DNA from: Podarcis raffonei
Taxonomy: Eukaryota > Chordata > Lepidosauria > Squamata > Lacertidae
DNA length: 64,000 nt
Assembly (NCBI RefSeq): GCF_027172205.1
Contig: NC_070614.1
Span: 38,632,001 to 38,696,000 of the forward strand
Direction of reading: 5' to 3'
The translations under genes were made by a program, and so were the position numbers. A model generated the notes under the pieces. The model was not told where the DNA came from and ran no database searches. It was given only the letters and a program-made list of their open reading frames with translations. Positions 22,301-35,379 of the stretch are shown here, in pieces. Numbering within the stretch: the first letter of the stretch is position 1; each line of letters opens with the position of its first letter.

Positions 22301-25300
22301 ATTTAGATTCCAAGCGATGCCCGGAAAAATATTTTTGCCTATACCTTGTCAAACTGCCATGGTTAAGGATTTGCCCCATCGCTCATTCGATTGCCCTTTG
22401 TAAATGGACACTAGATAATAAATGGAGAACTCAAATACTGGAAAACATTAACTCTGTAATGCTAAGGGGCACATATCCACTGTTGGGAGTAAAAGAGGCA
22501 GAGTCAAGCAAGGAGGTTGCAGATTTGCTCTTGTCCTTGTCCAAATCAGAGCCTCCTAAGTAAATTCTATCTGGCTCTTCCTCGTTCGTTCCTCCTCCAT
22601 GAATGTACAGAATCGCCTCGCCATTCCATTCCATCTTGAGCATGTTGTTTCCACTGGGAACCAAACGGGTTCGTCATTGGATCACCTCATCACATTTTAT
22701 TTCTGCCAAGGGGATGCACTTGATCCCTGGGAATCTATTCTGTACGGTGGGAAAGTCCACCTGTTGTCTTCCTTGGCAGACCAAATAGCTGGCCCTTCTA
22801 CACTTGATATCATAGATGGCCTCATATTGCGGCTCTTTTACACCAGTCCCCTGTCATGTCTCTCCCATGGCATATGGAAACAAAGAAACATTATGTGCGT
22901 ATATCGTTCCACAGCTCTTTATGTACGAGTTAATGTTGTCATACTACATCGGCTAATGTTGTCAACCAACCATAGATATAACAGACTTCTACACCACACT
23001 ATATGGCATAGATCCACAGGAGGTTTCAGTGTCGAGTTGTAAATTTCTCCTTTAGCTTTCATTTTGCCGTTCATTGACAAGTAATTATGAATTTATTCCG
23101 TTAAGGCAGACCTTTCTTCTGATGCTTGGATTTGCCTCCAAAAGGGCAGGTTGTTGGTGAAACAAGATGTAATTCCCAGTTTTTCAATTTTTCAATTGTT
23201 TGTTTAAGTAGAGGCTTCTGGGCAATACTTAATTTGCATCCATTTCATTTTTATATACCGTATTTTTCGTCCTATAGGGTGCACCGGCCCATAGGATGCA
23301 CCTCGTTTTTTTGGGGGGGAAATGAATAAAAAAAATTTATTCCCCTCCCCAGCCGCGGCTGCCGCCCCAAGCCTTGCGCACACCTGCCCAAAGCACGGGG
23401 CACCCTCCGGAGGGCTCCGCATGCTTCGGGCTGCAGGCTGCCGCCCCAAGTCTTGCGCGCCCGGCGGGACCTCCCGCCGGGCGCGCAAGGCTTGCAAACA
23501 CTCGCCTGAAGCACGGGGAGCCCTCTGGAGGGCTCCCCATGCTTCGGGTGACAGGCTGCCACCCCAAGCCTCAGGCACTCGGTGGGACCTCCCGCTGGGC
23601 GCGCAAGGCTTGCGGACACTCGCCGGGGCTGCAGGCTGCTGCCCGCAAGCCTTGTGAGCCCGCGGGAACTCCTGCCGGGCTTGCAAGGCTTGCGGATAGC
23701 TTCCTGAAGCCTGGAGAGCGAGAGGGGTCGGTGCGCACCAATGCCTCTCGCTCTCCAGGCTTCAGCGAAAGCCTGCATTCGCCCCATAGGACGCACACAC
23801 ATTTCCCCTTCATTTTTGGAGGGGAAAAAGTGTGTCCTATGGGGCGAAAATACGGTATTCATTTCCAGGCCAGTTTTGTGTGATTCTCCCCCCCCCCCCG
23901 GTTTAATTTCCCCTTCCAATTCCACAGTATAATTACCCAGTATCATACAGCAGTCAGTAAAAGCCTGATGCATTTTGTTCTCAGTTTGTTTTATTGAAAA
24001 GCAATTCCAGAGCACATTGTGTTGCCTTACCTTGCCTCACGCCTTTGCAAACCTGGATACATCCTAGGTTGTTGAATAGGGTGATCTCTCCAATCCAGTT
24101 TCCCTCGATTTCTTCAAGTCAACAGACATCTTGCCCACTCCATTCCAATCTCATTCAATGCACTGTGGACAGTCTTGAGTTCCCCAGAATCAAATGTTGT
24201 GCCGCCTCCCTGCCTTCCTTCAGACCCCTCCTCAAAATGTACCTGTCCATAGACCTTTAACTTTTATCCTTAGTCCCAACTGCAGCACCCACATTTTTTT
24301 ATCCCTGCCCTCATATCTCCCATTGTAAGTTTCTTGGGGCCAGCGATCTGTCTGTTTTTACCTGTGTAACATCATGTGTACTGTGATGCAGCATACATAA
24401 ATACTGACTGTGTTAGCAACAGGATTTGGGGGGCTTTGGGCATGGCGCCCTCACTGGTGGCCCCTAATCTGGAAGAGGTGGGAGATAAGGAAATTCTCTG
24501 GCTGCATCTGATCTTATTGGATATTCTCTGGAAATTGTAACAGTGTTAGGGCGTTGAGCCTTCTGCTGCTCTTTGGGCCCCAGCAAATGCCCAGCATTGC
24601 CACTCTCTGGAGCAAGCCCTGAATAAGTAACAGTGGTCAAAGATAAAGCAAAGTAGCACCCAATATTTCAGTTGGTTGCTGGACTGGACATTTGAGACAC
24701 CAGAGCTTCTTGATCCTTGCTGGTTTGCAAGTTTGAAATCAGATTAAGACCACGAAAGATCTTAATTCTATGGTGTAATCTGTTTTAGTTATTTCTGCCT
24801 AACATGTATTCATTAGCTTGCTTTTATTTGTCACTTTAAAATCTCAAACCACGATGAGTGCAAACTCCTTTCCCTTCACTTCAGGAGTGAATAATTGCAT
24901 GCATCCTTTGTGCACACTCAAAAAAACCCCCCACCTTCATTTGTTTCCCAAGGGCTCCCTCCTGCCCTTGTAAGGGTTGTGCTGTGCATATTCACTTTTC
25001 TGCACTGCCCCCCTGGGAGCTATAGTTCTCAGCATCAGCTGTGGAGGAGAGTTGCTGGTAATCAGAATAAGTAGTTAAGGATTTAACTGAGAGGAAGTAG
25101 GCTGACAGCAAAGAAATGTTCTGCATGCGCTTACAAAGCTGCAGGCTTTAGTTGGTGGCAGTGGTGGCAGTAGTAGTAGTAGTAGTAGCTATTTACTTTA
25201 ATTTGTAGGCTGCCCTTCCACACAGGCTTGCCAAAGCAGCTCACAACCAGATGAGAGCAGGGGTTACGTATCAAAGCACAACCACAGTGAACCATTCATT

Positions 25301-28300
25301 TCTAAAGATAATACAGTGGACGCTCAGGTTGCGAACGTGATCCGTGTGGAAGGCACGTTCGCAACCTGCAGCGTTCGCAACCCACAGCACCGTGTCTGTG
25401 CATGCACGGGTTGCGATTCGGAGCTTCTGCACATGCACAAAGAGCAATTTAGCACTTCCGCACATGCATGACCGCCAAAACCCAGAAGTAACCCATTCCA
25501 GTTCTTCCGGGTTTCGGAGCGTCTGTAACCTGAAAAAACGCAACCTGAAGCATCTGTAACCCGAGGTATGACTGTACAGCGATTGCAGCAACAGTTTGTT
25601 TGAATACTGATCTTGGGATTTACAAACCCCTGAATAATCTAACTGCGCATTCTGAGCCAGAGAAGAACTTTTGGGGGAAACAATGCTAGATTCACAATGC
25701 AGCTGAGTAGTAGGAGCTGGGCAAAGAGGCCTGTTCACATTTGCACCATACATTTAAAGCACTGTGATCCTACTTTAACAGCCACGGATCCCCCCCCCAA
25801 AAAAAACAAATTCTGAGTGCTGTTGTTTGTTAAGAGTAGTGAGAGTTGTTGGCTCTGGGCAGTGAATAGGGATCTCCTAACAACTCTCAGCCCAAGTGAT
25901 TACAAACTTTGTCAACATCAGTAATCTGGAGTTATATATCAATTGTTGGCTTCATTTTAGCTTTGTGGTGGGAGGGTGGGTAGCGCTGAATGATTTAAGA
26001 GTTGAATTTTTCACTGCTTTTTTTTTTATTGCTCGTTGGCCGAGACGAATAAAGTAATTACCATTATTCATATATTGTCACCTCCCTTACAGTTCTGCAG
26101 CTGCGCATGGAACACCGGCGGTCCCAAGAGCAGCTCTCCAAACGCCACTTGCTCCCAGGTGAGCCTCTCCCTCGCACCCCTTTGCAAAAAGTGAAGGGAG
26201 TCACATTGCAAAGGGCATTTCTGCATGGATGAAGGAGTGGGTGGGCGCTAAGGAAAGAAGAGCTGGTCTTCTAACCTTGAGAGAAGGTTGCCACTTTTCT
26301 TTTCTCTTTCTTTCTGGACTAGCAACAACAGAGTGGCAGGCCAAAATCAACAGGTAGGGAGGGCAGTTTCTTCTAGAGTTTACTAACATGCTCCCCTTTA
26401 TCATCCCTCCAGCACTCAACAAACCCCTTGCAAGTTTCTCGCAGCCCAATGGGACCCAGGGCCAGAACAGGGTGAGTACCAGCTGGGCTCAAGGCTTAGA
26501 ACAATGTGTGGGAAGCAGCGCTACGAGTCACTCTCTGAGGGTCCACTGCTCACTGACTCCCAGCGAGGAGCGACTTCTTTTTGCAGGAAGCAAGAGGCCA
26601 CCGCTCTGGGTGCACCTGAGTGTGGTTTGCAAGCAGGAATGTGGTTCAGACCAAACTTTCAAATGCCAAAGAAAAATTAAAAATCCACCACCATTTATTG
26701 TAAAATAAAAAGACATCAAAATATATTAATCACAGTGCGGACTAATTTATGCACGGCAGCAGAGGCATATCTAAAATGGCAGGTGCTTTTTAATTTAATT
26801 TAATTTACTGCATTTATATCCCACTACTGGAGGAAGAGAGCCACTGCTAGTGGTTGTTTTGCTCAGGCCTGGAGGCAGCCCAGCCCTGGAGGTGTGTGTG
26901 TGAGAGAGAGCAGAAGCAATGGAAGGCAGGCATTTTGGACTTTTATAAAAAATATGACATTTTGTAGGGTATGGTGGTGCAGATTTTTGTTATTTTAGTC
27001 CCGCAAGCTGCAGCTACCAAAATTCCCTCTTCTATGCATTGGCCATGGGCGTGCATAGCTGAAAAATTAAATGTGGATTCCACGTTGCAGGGTTGCAATT
27101 CAAGTAGGGTCTTCCTGGGTTTGAAAAAAGTTGGAAGGCATAACTCTGATTGGCAGTGGTTCTCCAGATAACTAAGTGAGCAAAAGATGCCTCCTAGTTC
27201 TTCTACCTGAGCCCCTGGCTAAGGATGCTAAAATTTCCTCTGCTTCTTTTTCCTCAGGCCAATGAGATTGCCAGGCTGAAAGTCTCGCCCCGGCCCCACA
27301 AGACCAGCACTGCTAAGGGCCAGCTGTCAGAAGGTAAGGAGCAACTTCTGCCTAGGAGGCATTTGGTTTGGCTTATGTTTTAATGTGAGCCTGCCTAATT
27401 CACCCAAATGCAGCTATTGTTTGAAATTCATACATACATACATACATACATACATACATACATACATACACACACACATCATTTCATTTGTATGCCACCT
27501 TTCCACAAATCAAACCATGTTCAAGGCAGCTCACAACATGAAAAAAACACATAATTACAACAAAAATAGTCATAAACAATAGTCAAATACACAAAACAAT
27601 TTCCACATAAATTATAATCAGGTCTAAAATAAAGATACAAAAAAATTAGTATAAATAACAGCAAGAACAACCCCTAAGTAATACTGCAGCTCAAGAATCT
27701 GTTCTGCAGCCTCAACTTTCGTAGCTGGAGTCTGTCCTGGCCCTGCCCTCCCAGGCCTGGTGGGCAAGGGCAAGAAGCAGGGCAAGAAGCAGGCCTTCCA
27801 GGACTTACAGCGCTTCTCTGAATTTTGCGGTGCAGATCGCAAACCAAAAGGAGCAGATAAAATGCATGTCATTAGGAGGAAAGTGTGTGCAAAAACACCC
27901 AAATTAGCAAAAAGAATGTACAGAAATTACATTAGGGGAAATTGTTTGCAAAATATTAGGCAAAGTAGCATTTAAAAATGCACACATTAGGAGAAATATG
28001 CATATTATTTTTCTGCGGACTTCTTTTAAAAATAAATAAATCACAAATTGATGTGGAAATAAGGCAAATGGACCTTGGATTTCCGACTGGATTTCCAGGT
28101 CACCTCAGGGGATGACTACATCCCTCAAACGTTGTTTGCAGAGTTTGCCCCAGGAATATCTTGCTGGCTCCTGTTGGGAGGTAGGATTCTGGACTGCAGG
28201 GTCCTCTTGCCTGATCCCACAAGCCTGCTCTTCTGATAGTTGCTCTTCTCACTGCAGTGTCTCCGGGGGACCCTTCTGAGCTGCAGGACAAGAAGGCTCG

Positions 28301-31300
28301 CCTGGCCGAAGACCTGAGTGAGAAGATCCTACACCGCCCTGGACCACTTGAGCTGGTGAAGAAAAACATCCTCTCCCTGGATCCAGGTATCAAGGATGCT
28401 ATGGCGGGTAAGGACTTGACTTGGCATTCTCCTTACTGGGGAATCCTCCTGTCTCATGGAGTGGAAACAGGAATGCTGCCTGGGAGAGAGGAGGGATCCA
28501 GTGGCTGTTTATGGAGGGGCAGGTCCTAATAGAAAGCTCTTGGACTCTGGCGCAATCCCAGCAGGAGGGATTGTAACAGGATAGAGCAAATTCCAGTGAG
28601 GGCTAGGGAGCTGAATTTGGAAAAGTGGGTTTGAATCCTGCCTCTGTCCCAGGCTTGGCACGCAGCCTTTCGCCTTGTTCTCATCTGCAAAATGGGAATA
28701 CTGACAGCGCGAGGTTGTTATGAGAAGAAACATGGTGGAAATTGGGGGAGCTTTTTGCAAAAGGTTTGCAAAAGGGCTGCCTAATTGGGACTTCTCGGCT
28801 CCTTGGATGGAATGTGTGCAGAGCAGGGTTCCAATTGCTGCTCTGTTAGCACCCATCAAATCACCCTCCTTCCCTCCTCAGGCAATGCATCAGCTAAACA
28901 TGTGTGGCTGGGGGTGAGGGCCAGGCTGCAAGGATAAGCAAACAAGCTCTACCCAGTCACAGTTCTCAATTGCCTTCCAGCTCACAGATGGTGAGCTTCT
29001 GCACCAAGGAGCCTTTTGTATACACAGGGACTCACCTTCTAGAACTCTTGATTTTCCAGGGTTCTAAAATGTAAGGGGAGACTCTGTCAACAGGCTCCCT
29101 GCTGCAGATAGCCACCTTCCACAAGTTTGAAGGTGACAAAGACAATGGTGTGTTTGTGTGTGTTTGCTTGTCCACCCGCCCCGCCCCCGTCCTCCAGGCA
29201 CATGTTTAGGATTAGGGCCAGAACTAGGTATCCTTGCACTTGGGCAAATGACATGGAACAGGCCCCTAAGTCATCCCTGGATTTCACGATGTGAAAAACT
29301 AACAACGGTGTGAAAATTATGTGAGAAACAACAACAACAGTTGTTTCTTCTACCCTGCTATAATAATGCTTCCCCTCCTTTCTCTCACTCAAAACGTCTG
29401 CAGATGCAACTCTCGCTGCTCCTGATTCCTTCACCTTTGAGGAAGATCTCAGTAGTTCTTCTTCCTCCTCCTCCTCCTCTTCCCCCTGCTTTGCACTGTC
29501 TCCTGGAAGTGTCCATGGGAACCCTTCCACCGCAACGGCGGCCTTTCAGGTAAGCAACTGCGTAGAACTCACCTGTACATGCTGAAGAGACATAAGATGA
29601 AAGGGGAACAGGGGATAAGAACAGGGCGCTTGGTGCATACTCCTGGAAATGTAATATTTTGTAAGTGTCCAGCTTTCCCCCTCAGTATTAAATATCTGAT
29701 TCTCGTGTCTGAGAATTGCTTAAGTGAGCACTGCATCTTTGAAAGGGAGGAGGAAGGGGGGAGGACCAGAATAAGTTGACTCCAGCCCCATCTGCACTAT
29801 ACTTTTAAAGCAATATCATGCTACTGCAAAGAGTCACGGCTTCCCCCCCAAAATTCTGGGAACTGTAGTTGGTTAAGTGTGCTGAGAGCTGTTAGAAATC
29901 CCAATTGCCTCATGGAGCTGCGATTCCTGGATTTCCCCGGGAATAGCATCTGTGAAGGAATAGGGCGCCTCCACACAGCATCCTTGGCAGACTGCATTTC
30001 CCGTTATTTTGGGGGGGAAGCCATGACTGTTAAAGTGTCAAGGTACTGCTTTAAATGTGCAGGGCAAACGGGGCCATTAGTTGTTCATCACCACCTCGTC
30101 AGCTCCAATACTTACTAGCCACCACTGTTCTTAAACCAAAACTGAAACCGAGGCGCGCTTTCCCTAATGAGGCCTCCCACCGCTGGTGCCCTTCCACCGT
30201 TTGGATTCCATTCTTAGACCGAGGTAAAGTTCGCAAACCAAGACATTATTTCCGGTTTTGAGGAGTTTGTAAACCAAATCGTTCTTAAACTGGACTGTTC
30301 TTAAACTGAGGTACCACTGTATATGATGTGGTTGTGCTGCCCTCTACAGGGCATGTTTGAATATTGCAGGACGTAAGAATCACAATGATGAGTGAATTTT
30401 GAGGGGTTGGCCACTTTCTCCCTTTTGAAGGACACAATAATACCCCCCCCCAAAAAAAATATACACAGCAGAACTAACCAGTAGTTAACATAACTAAGCC
30501 TGCTGCCAGTCTGCTGTTCTTGTGTGTGTGTGTGGGGGGGGAGTTTCAGGTTAGAATTGCCACTTTCAGTACCTTGATTGCCACTCCAACAAACCCTTAC
30601 ATGTGCGACCCACCGAGGCCTAAACTGGCAGGGATGGAAGGACAGAATCCTGCACCCAAAGAGTCTTTCTGATTCACTTAGAAGCCAAAACCTTTGACAC
30701 CACCATTGGCTTTCCCCAGCTTCACACAGGACACCCACACTCCCAAATTATTCCTGGTTCTAGAGAGGGTTGGGGGCACTGAGGAGGTCAGAGGCCTTTG
30801 GAGGCCGAGAGAGAGAGAGAGATTGTTCCAAGGCAGCAATTCTGGGAATGATGAGACTGACTTTGGTTGTAATGTGACTGTTACTACTCCCAGTATTAAC
30901 AAATAATGCTGCCTGTCTTATCTGAAGAGGTTATTCTGAGGTGCTATTTGGGCACTCAGCCCCTCCATCCTCCACACTGACCAAATCTTGAAGCCAGCAC
31001 TGCCTGTGTGCTGTGATCTCCCCGCCTCCACATCGCCCCAAGATTGCATTCAGCACAAGATGAGCTTATTGGGTCAGGCCACAGGCCCATCTAGTCCAGC
31101 ATCCTGCCCTCAACTGCTGTTAGATTTCTTACATCTTTGTGCACGTGCCAAAGACTTCCCATTCTGGGCTTCAGGACAGAATGGGGGGTTTTAAGGCTGG
31201 ACGTGGTGGGCAGGTACCGTATAGCAAACCAGCCCCCATCGACTCCCCAGCTCCTTACCACCTCCTTCAAAGCCCTGTCCCAATTTCTTTCTTTTTTTAA

Positions 31301-34300
31301 TCATTTTTTATTGATTTTCCAATAAAAAAACATCCAATCAATATTTCCAATCATAATACTCCAATTAAAATAAAAAGCACCAAATTATAGTCCAAATTAT
31401 AATCATTAATTTTTCGGACCACCCCACGATCTGGATCTCTGAAGCATGTCTCCACATCTCAGTCCTGCCTCTCCTCATTGTTCCCATATTTTCCACATCT
31501 CGATTTTGATGCTTTATAGCCCTGTCCCACTTTCTGCCCAGAAGCATTGCCTCTCGCTGTTCCCACTGCTGCAGGTCTTCTTCTTCTCAGCTGAAATTAT
31601 ACACAAGAGGGAAAACTGGGGCATGCCAACTGATGGGAAAGCTGAAAGCTTAACTCTCAGAAGGGAAGGATGCTTGGCTTTATAGGAAAGGAAAGTTTGG
31701 GGGCAGCCAGTTTAGAGGAGGTGAAGGAGTTGGGAGCTAGGAGGGTACCTGGGCTCCATTTTCTCCCTCTTCTCCCTGCAGCTGGACCTCCCTCCGATCC
31801 TGGATCAACAGCTGCCTCCTGTGTCATCATCCACCTCTGAGGCTGAGTTCCCTCCCCAAGGGGGGAGCCCCCTTGCCAAGCCCTCCGTTTCACTCCTCAA
31901 GGTAGAGACAATCAAGAGCAGGAAGGGCAGGGAGGAGGTTGGGGAGGAAGCAGAAGTCCACTGCTCTGTCTTTTATCAGAGAAAAGTATGAATTGGTGCA
32001 GGATGAATTGCAGGCCGCATCCAGATAGCTGCCTGTTTTGAACAGAGCTGTAGGGAAACTTCCTCTCCTCACCCCACCGATTTTCACGTAGTAAAAAGTG
32101 AACAAAGATTTCTGGGGGAGCGCAAGGCTTACTGGTGGCGACGGCAGCAGCTACATCCCACAGCTGCCCTCAGGGGAAAACATGTCCGCTGCTGTCCTCA
32201 TTGCCATTCAGGTGCCCAGCTAAGTCTGCCTTATTGCTTTTCACGGACTGAAATGGTTTTATTGGCATTTGCGCTGCCGCCATACAAAACCTGTTCTGAG
32301 GGTTCTTGAATATTTCTGCCTTTTATACATCCCTACTTTAGTTGGGAGGGATACGGGTGGCGCTGTGGGTTAAACCACAGAGCCTAGGACTTGCCGATCA
32401 GAAGGCCGGTGGTTCGAATCCCCATGACGGGGTGAGCCTCCAGTTGTTCGGCCCCTGCTCCTGCCAACCTAGCAGTTCGAAAGCACATCAAAGTGCAAGT
32501 AGATAAATAGGTACCGCTCCGGCAGGAAGGTAAATGGTGTTTCTGTGCGCTGCTCTGGTTCGCCAGAAGCGGCTTAGTCATGCTGGCCACATGACCTGGA
32601 AGCTGTACGCCGGCTCCCTCGGCCAATAAAGTGAGATGAGTGCCGCAACCCCAGAGTCTGCCACGACTGGACCTAATGGTCAGGGGTCCCTTTACCTTTA
32701 CCTTTACTTTAGTTGGGAGGCTAATAAAGAAGTGAATCTATATAACCCAATGCAAAAAACAAACAGGTGGCTGGTTTTCACCCCCTACCTTGGCTCCCGC
32801 CATAAGGAGTCAGATGTTCTTTTGCAGCAGAGAGGACAGTAAGAAGCTGGCCCCTGCCTCTCCCTCTGCTGCTGACCCGTGTGCTGAAGGCCCAAGAATT
32901 TAGGCAATGGGGTGGGGGGAACCCAAGGTAGCAGCATTACCTACCTCTAGAAAGCCCCTCTGCTTTAACCACTATGCACCACTATCTTTTGAGAGTCCCG
33001 TTCCTGCTCTCTTTCACACACTTTGATGCCTTTCACAGGCCCCATCCAAGGTCCCTGAGGCCAGGAAGCCTCCACGCCCCAAGAAGGCCAAGGAACCGCG
33101 CCCCAAAGTGAAGAAGCTCAAGTACCACCAGTACATGCCGCCCGACCAGAAGGGGGAGCAGGCGCCGGTGCCCATGGATGCCGCCTACGCCCGCGTCCTC
33201 CAGCAGCAGCAGGTCTTCTTGCAGCTCCAGATCATGAGCCAGCAGCAGCCCACGCCGACGTCGCCAGCCACCTTCTGCGTCCGAGCCGTGCACGCTGTCC
33301 CAGCCAGGTAAGCCGTTTTGCTTCCGGGAACACTCTTCCGAGACAAAAGCACACTAGCGAGGCCGGAGAGAAGATTGGGATGGGGAAACCCAGCGTCAAC
33401 GCCTCTCTTTTCTCCCTTTGCCCAGCAGTGCTCCAGAGCAGGTCCTGAGCTTCGCTGGGACGCCTGCGCCACCAAGTGGGCCTCACCCGCTCCCTCTCCC
33501 CTCTCCAGCCACGCCAACCTCCCCTTCGCCACCCAAACCGGAACTGCTGCCTGCCAACTTGGAGGAGCTAACGGTGAGTTGGGGCAGGAGGACTCCCGGC
33601 CATCACACATTGGATTCTGCGTGGGCAGAATTCCGCTCTCGGAGATGGTTTCTGCAAGTCAAGTCCAGTTGCAAATAACCGCTTCAGCCATTCTGTTGCG
33701 GTGAGAGCCAGGCTTCCAAAGAACCTGGTTAGATGGGAAGATCTAGAGGAGGGGCACGTAATCGTCAGCACAAGGGGGCAACTTTCTGAGGGCCACATGG
33801 CCAAGGTGGGCAGGGCCAGGGACAAAAGGTGGGGGGGGGCCGAGGCAGCAAACGGGCAGAGCAATGGATGTTGCTCCTTTCTTCAGCAGGCTACACACAA
33901 AAGCCAGAGGTCTCTTCACATAATCTCACCCCTGACCCCCCTCCATCCAGGTGAGCAGGAGGCACTGTCAGGGTGCAAGGACACAGTCCAGCCAGGCACA
34001 AGCTCTTGTTGGGAAGGGGCAGAGCAGGGCCAAAGGGAGTGGCCTAGAGGGAACTGCCATGGGCCAGATGGAGAAGACAGGAGGGCTTTATTTGCACCCG
34101 CGCCCGAGGCTCTCCACCTAGAAGGAGGACAGGCCTCCTCCTTTCCCATGAACCACCTGCCCATGGGTTAAGATCTGCATCCAAAACTCTCTCTCTGATT
34201 GCCCCCTGCCATCCGAGATAAGATAACAACAACAACAACAACAACTTTGTTATTCATACCCCGCCTACTCTGGGCATCTTCCAATACATATAAAAACATA

Positions 34301-35340
34301 ATAAAATGCCAAACATTAAAAACTTCCTGAAGTGGTGAGGAGGGGGCAAGGGCTTTTTCAGTGCTGGTGCCCCGATTATGGACTGGTCCCTGCACTAGTG
34401 ATTAGAATTAATCACCAGACTAAGACTTTATTTTTCCTTTTAACCCCAAGCCACCTTTGAGCTGTTGTTTCAATGGTATTTTCCCACGGCTTACTGCCGA
34501 TTCTGTTTTATTTGGTGGTGGTTGCTTTATTTATTCATTGTTAGGAAGCCACTTTAGACTTTAGAACTTTAAAAAACAAAAGCAAGCAAAAGCCAAGAAA
34601 TAAAATGGTAGCGGGGGAAAGATATGAAGGAAGGAAGAAAGATGGACACCTGGAGGCAGGGAACTCTGGGGAAGCTTCCATCCTTGAATTATACCCGTTG
34701 GTAATTCCTGATCTTCTAAGATGAGACTGCAGAGTATGTGCAACTTCACCTGCCCGTCATAAGCACCCCTTGAAGGCTGCTGACCAGCCATTCCTTTCAT
34801 CTGGCAGATTCTTGGTGAGCGGCCCAGGAACTATCCGAGCTTGGAAGGGGAGACACATTCTCTCCCAGGTATTGGCGTCTGGTGCCACAGTCAGAGAGGC
34901 CAGCAGCAGGTGGAGCCAGAGCCAAGGACAGGCAGAGATAACTAAGCTTTGCCCCCCCCCCATCCTCCTGCTCCTCTTTGCTGAGTTTTGCAGGCTAAGG
35001 TCAGTGGGGCAGTGCCCCGTTTTCCTTAAAGGGCTGGACTTCCCTGCTTCCAAACGAAAGGAAGACAGAATGGGGCAGAAAGAGAGAAGAGAGATCTAAG
35101 TTAACTGAGGGTTCGAAGCATCTCTAGGTATTTCTTTGGGTGCTTTTCTCCGGGGATCTAATGTGGTGGGACTTGTAGATCTGCCACCTGGCAAAAGTGT
35201 GCATGCTGCACATGCCTTCACTTATCCCCCTACTTGATAAACACATGTTAATATTATCTAGAGCAAGCGGAGCCTGGGTAGTGTGCTGTCGTGGATCTTT
35301 TTATTGCTCAGGGAAGGGAACATGTAACAATAAAACTATA

Positions 35341-35379
<39 letters not shown>

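Larger units (their letters stand above)
16794..26092 (+). other. MAMSTR intron 1 (9.3 kb), repeat-filled
   Basis: The intron contains SINEs (16,985, 17,715, 21,935), an (ACT)n array, TA-flanked MITEs (20,677, 23,258, 25,314), foldback hAT remnants (18,770-18,880, 21,055-21,285, 25,730-25,905) and an L2 3' end (24,170). Bases 22,195-23,245 are unassigned. 18,180-18,660 and 19,130-19,340 look unique. I found no internal exon. Confidence 0.6.
26472..33038 (+). other. MAMSTR introns 3-7
   Basis: The introns are 26,472-27,257, 27,334-28,257, 28,408-29,403, 29,550-31,781 and 31,902-33,038. They contain (CATA)n at 27,428-27,470, a LINE/SINE tail at 27,480-27,700, a foldback element at 29,785, a Tigger-like remnant at 30,119, a CR1/L3 scrap at 31,055-31,110 and a complete SINE at 32,352. 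28,530-29,390 appears unique. No further exons were seen. Confidence 0.55.

Noticed and set aside
22147-23329. Possible tyrosine-recombinase (DIRS-like) retroelement
   Set aside because: One short translated phrase suggested a recombinase core, but no catalytic residues, reverse transcriptase or split repeats could be seen. Left as unassigned.
23272-24015. 247-aa minus frame and matching long plus frames at 23,322-23,883
   Set aside because: They lie over the GC-rich hairpin array of the MITE. Low stop density on both strands comes from the composition and the inverted repeats; there is no domain or splice support.
27428-27478. CRISPR-like short repeats
   Set aside because: Simple CATA microsatellite in a vertebrate intron; no spacers and no cas genes.
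27760-27975. Lys-rich 71-aa frame (KGKKQGKKQAFQDLQ)
   Set aside because: It starts in a degraded LINE-like block and runs into the ATTAGGAGAAA repeat; no conserved protein was recognised.
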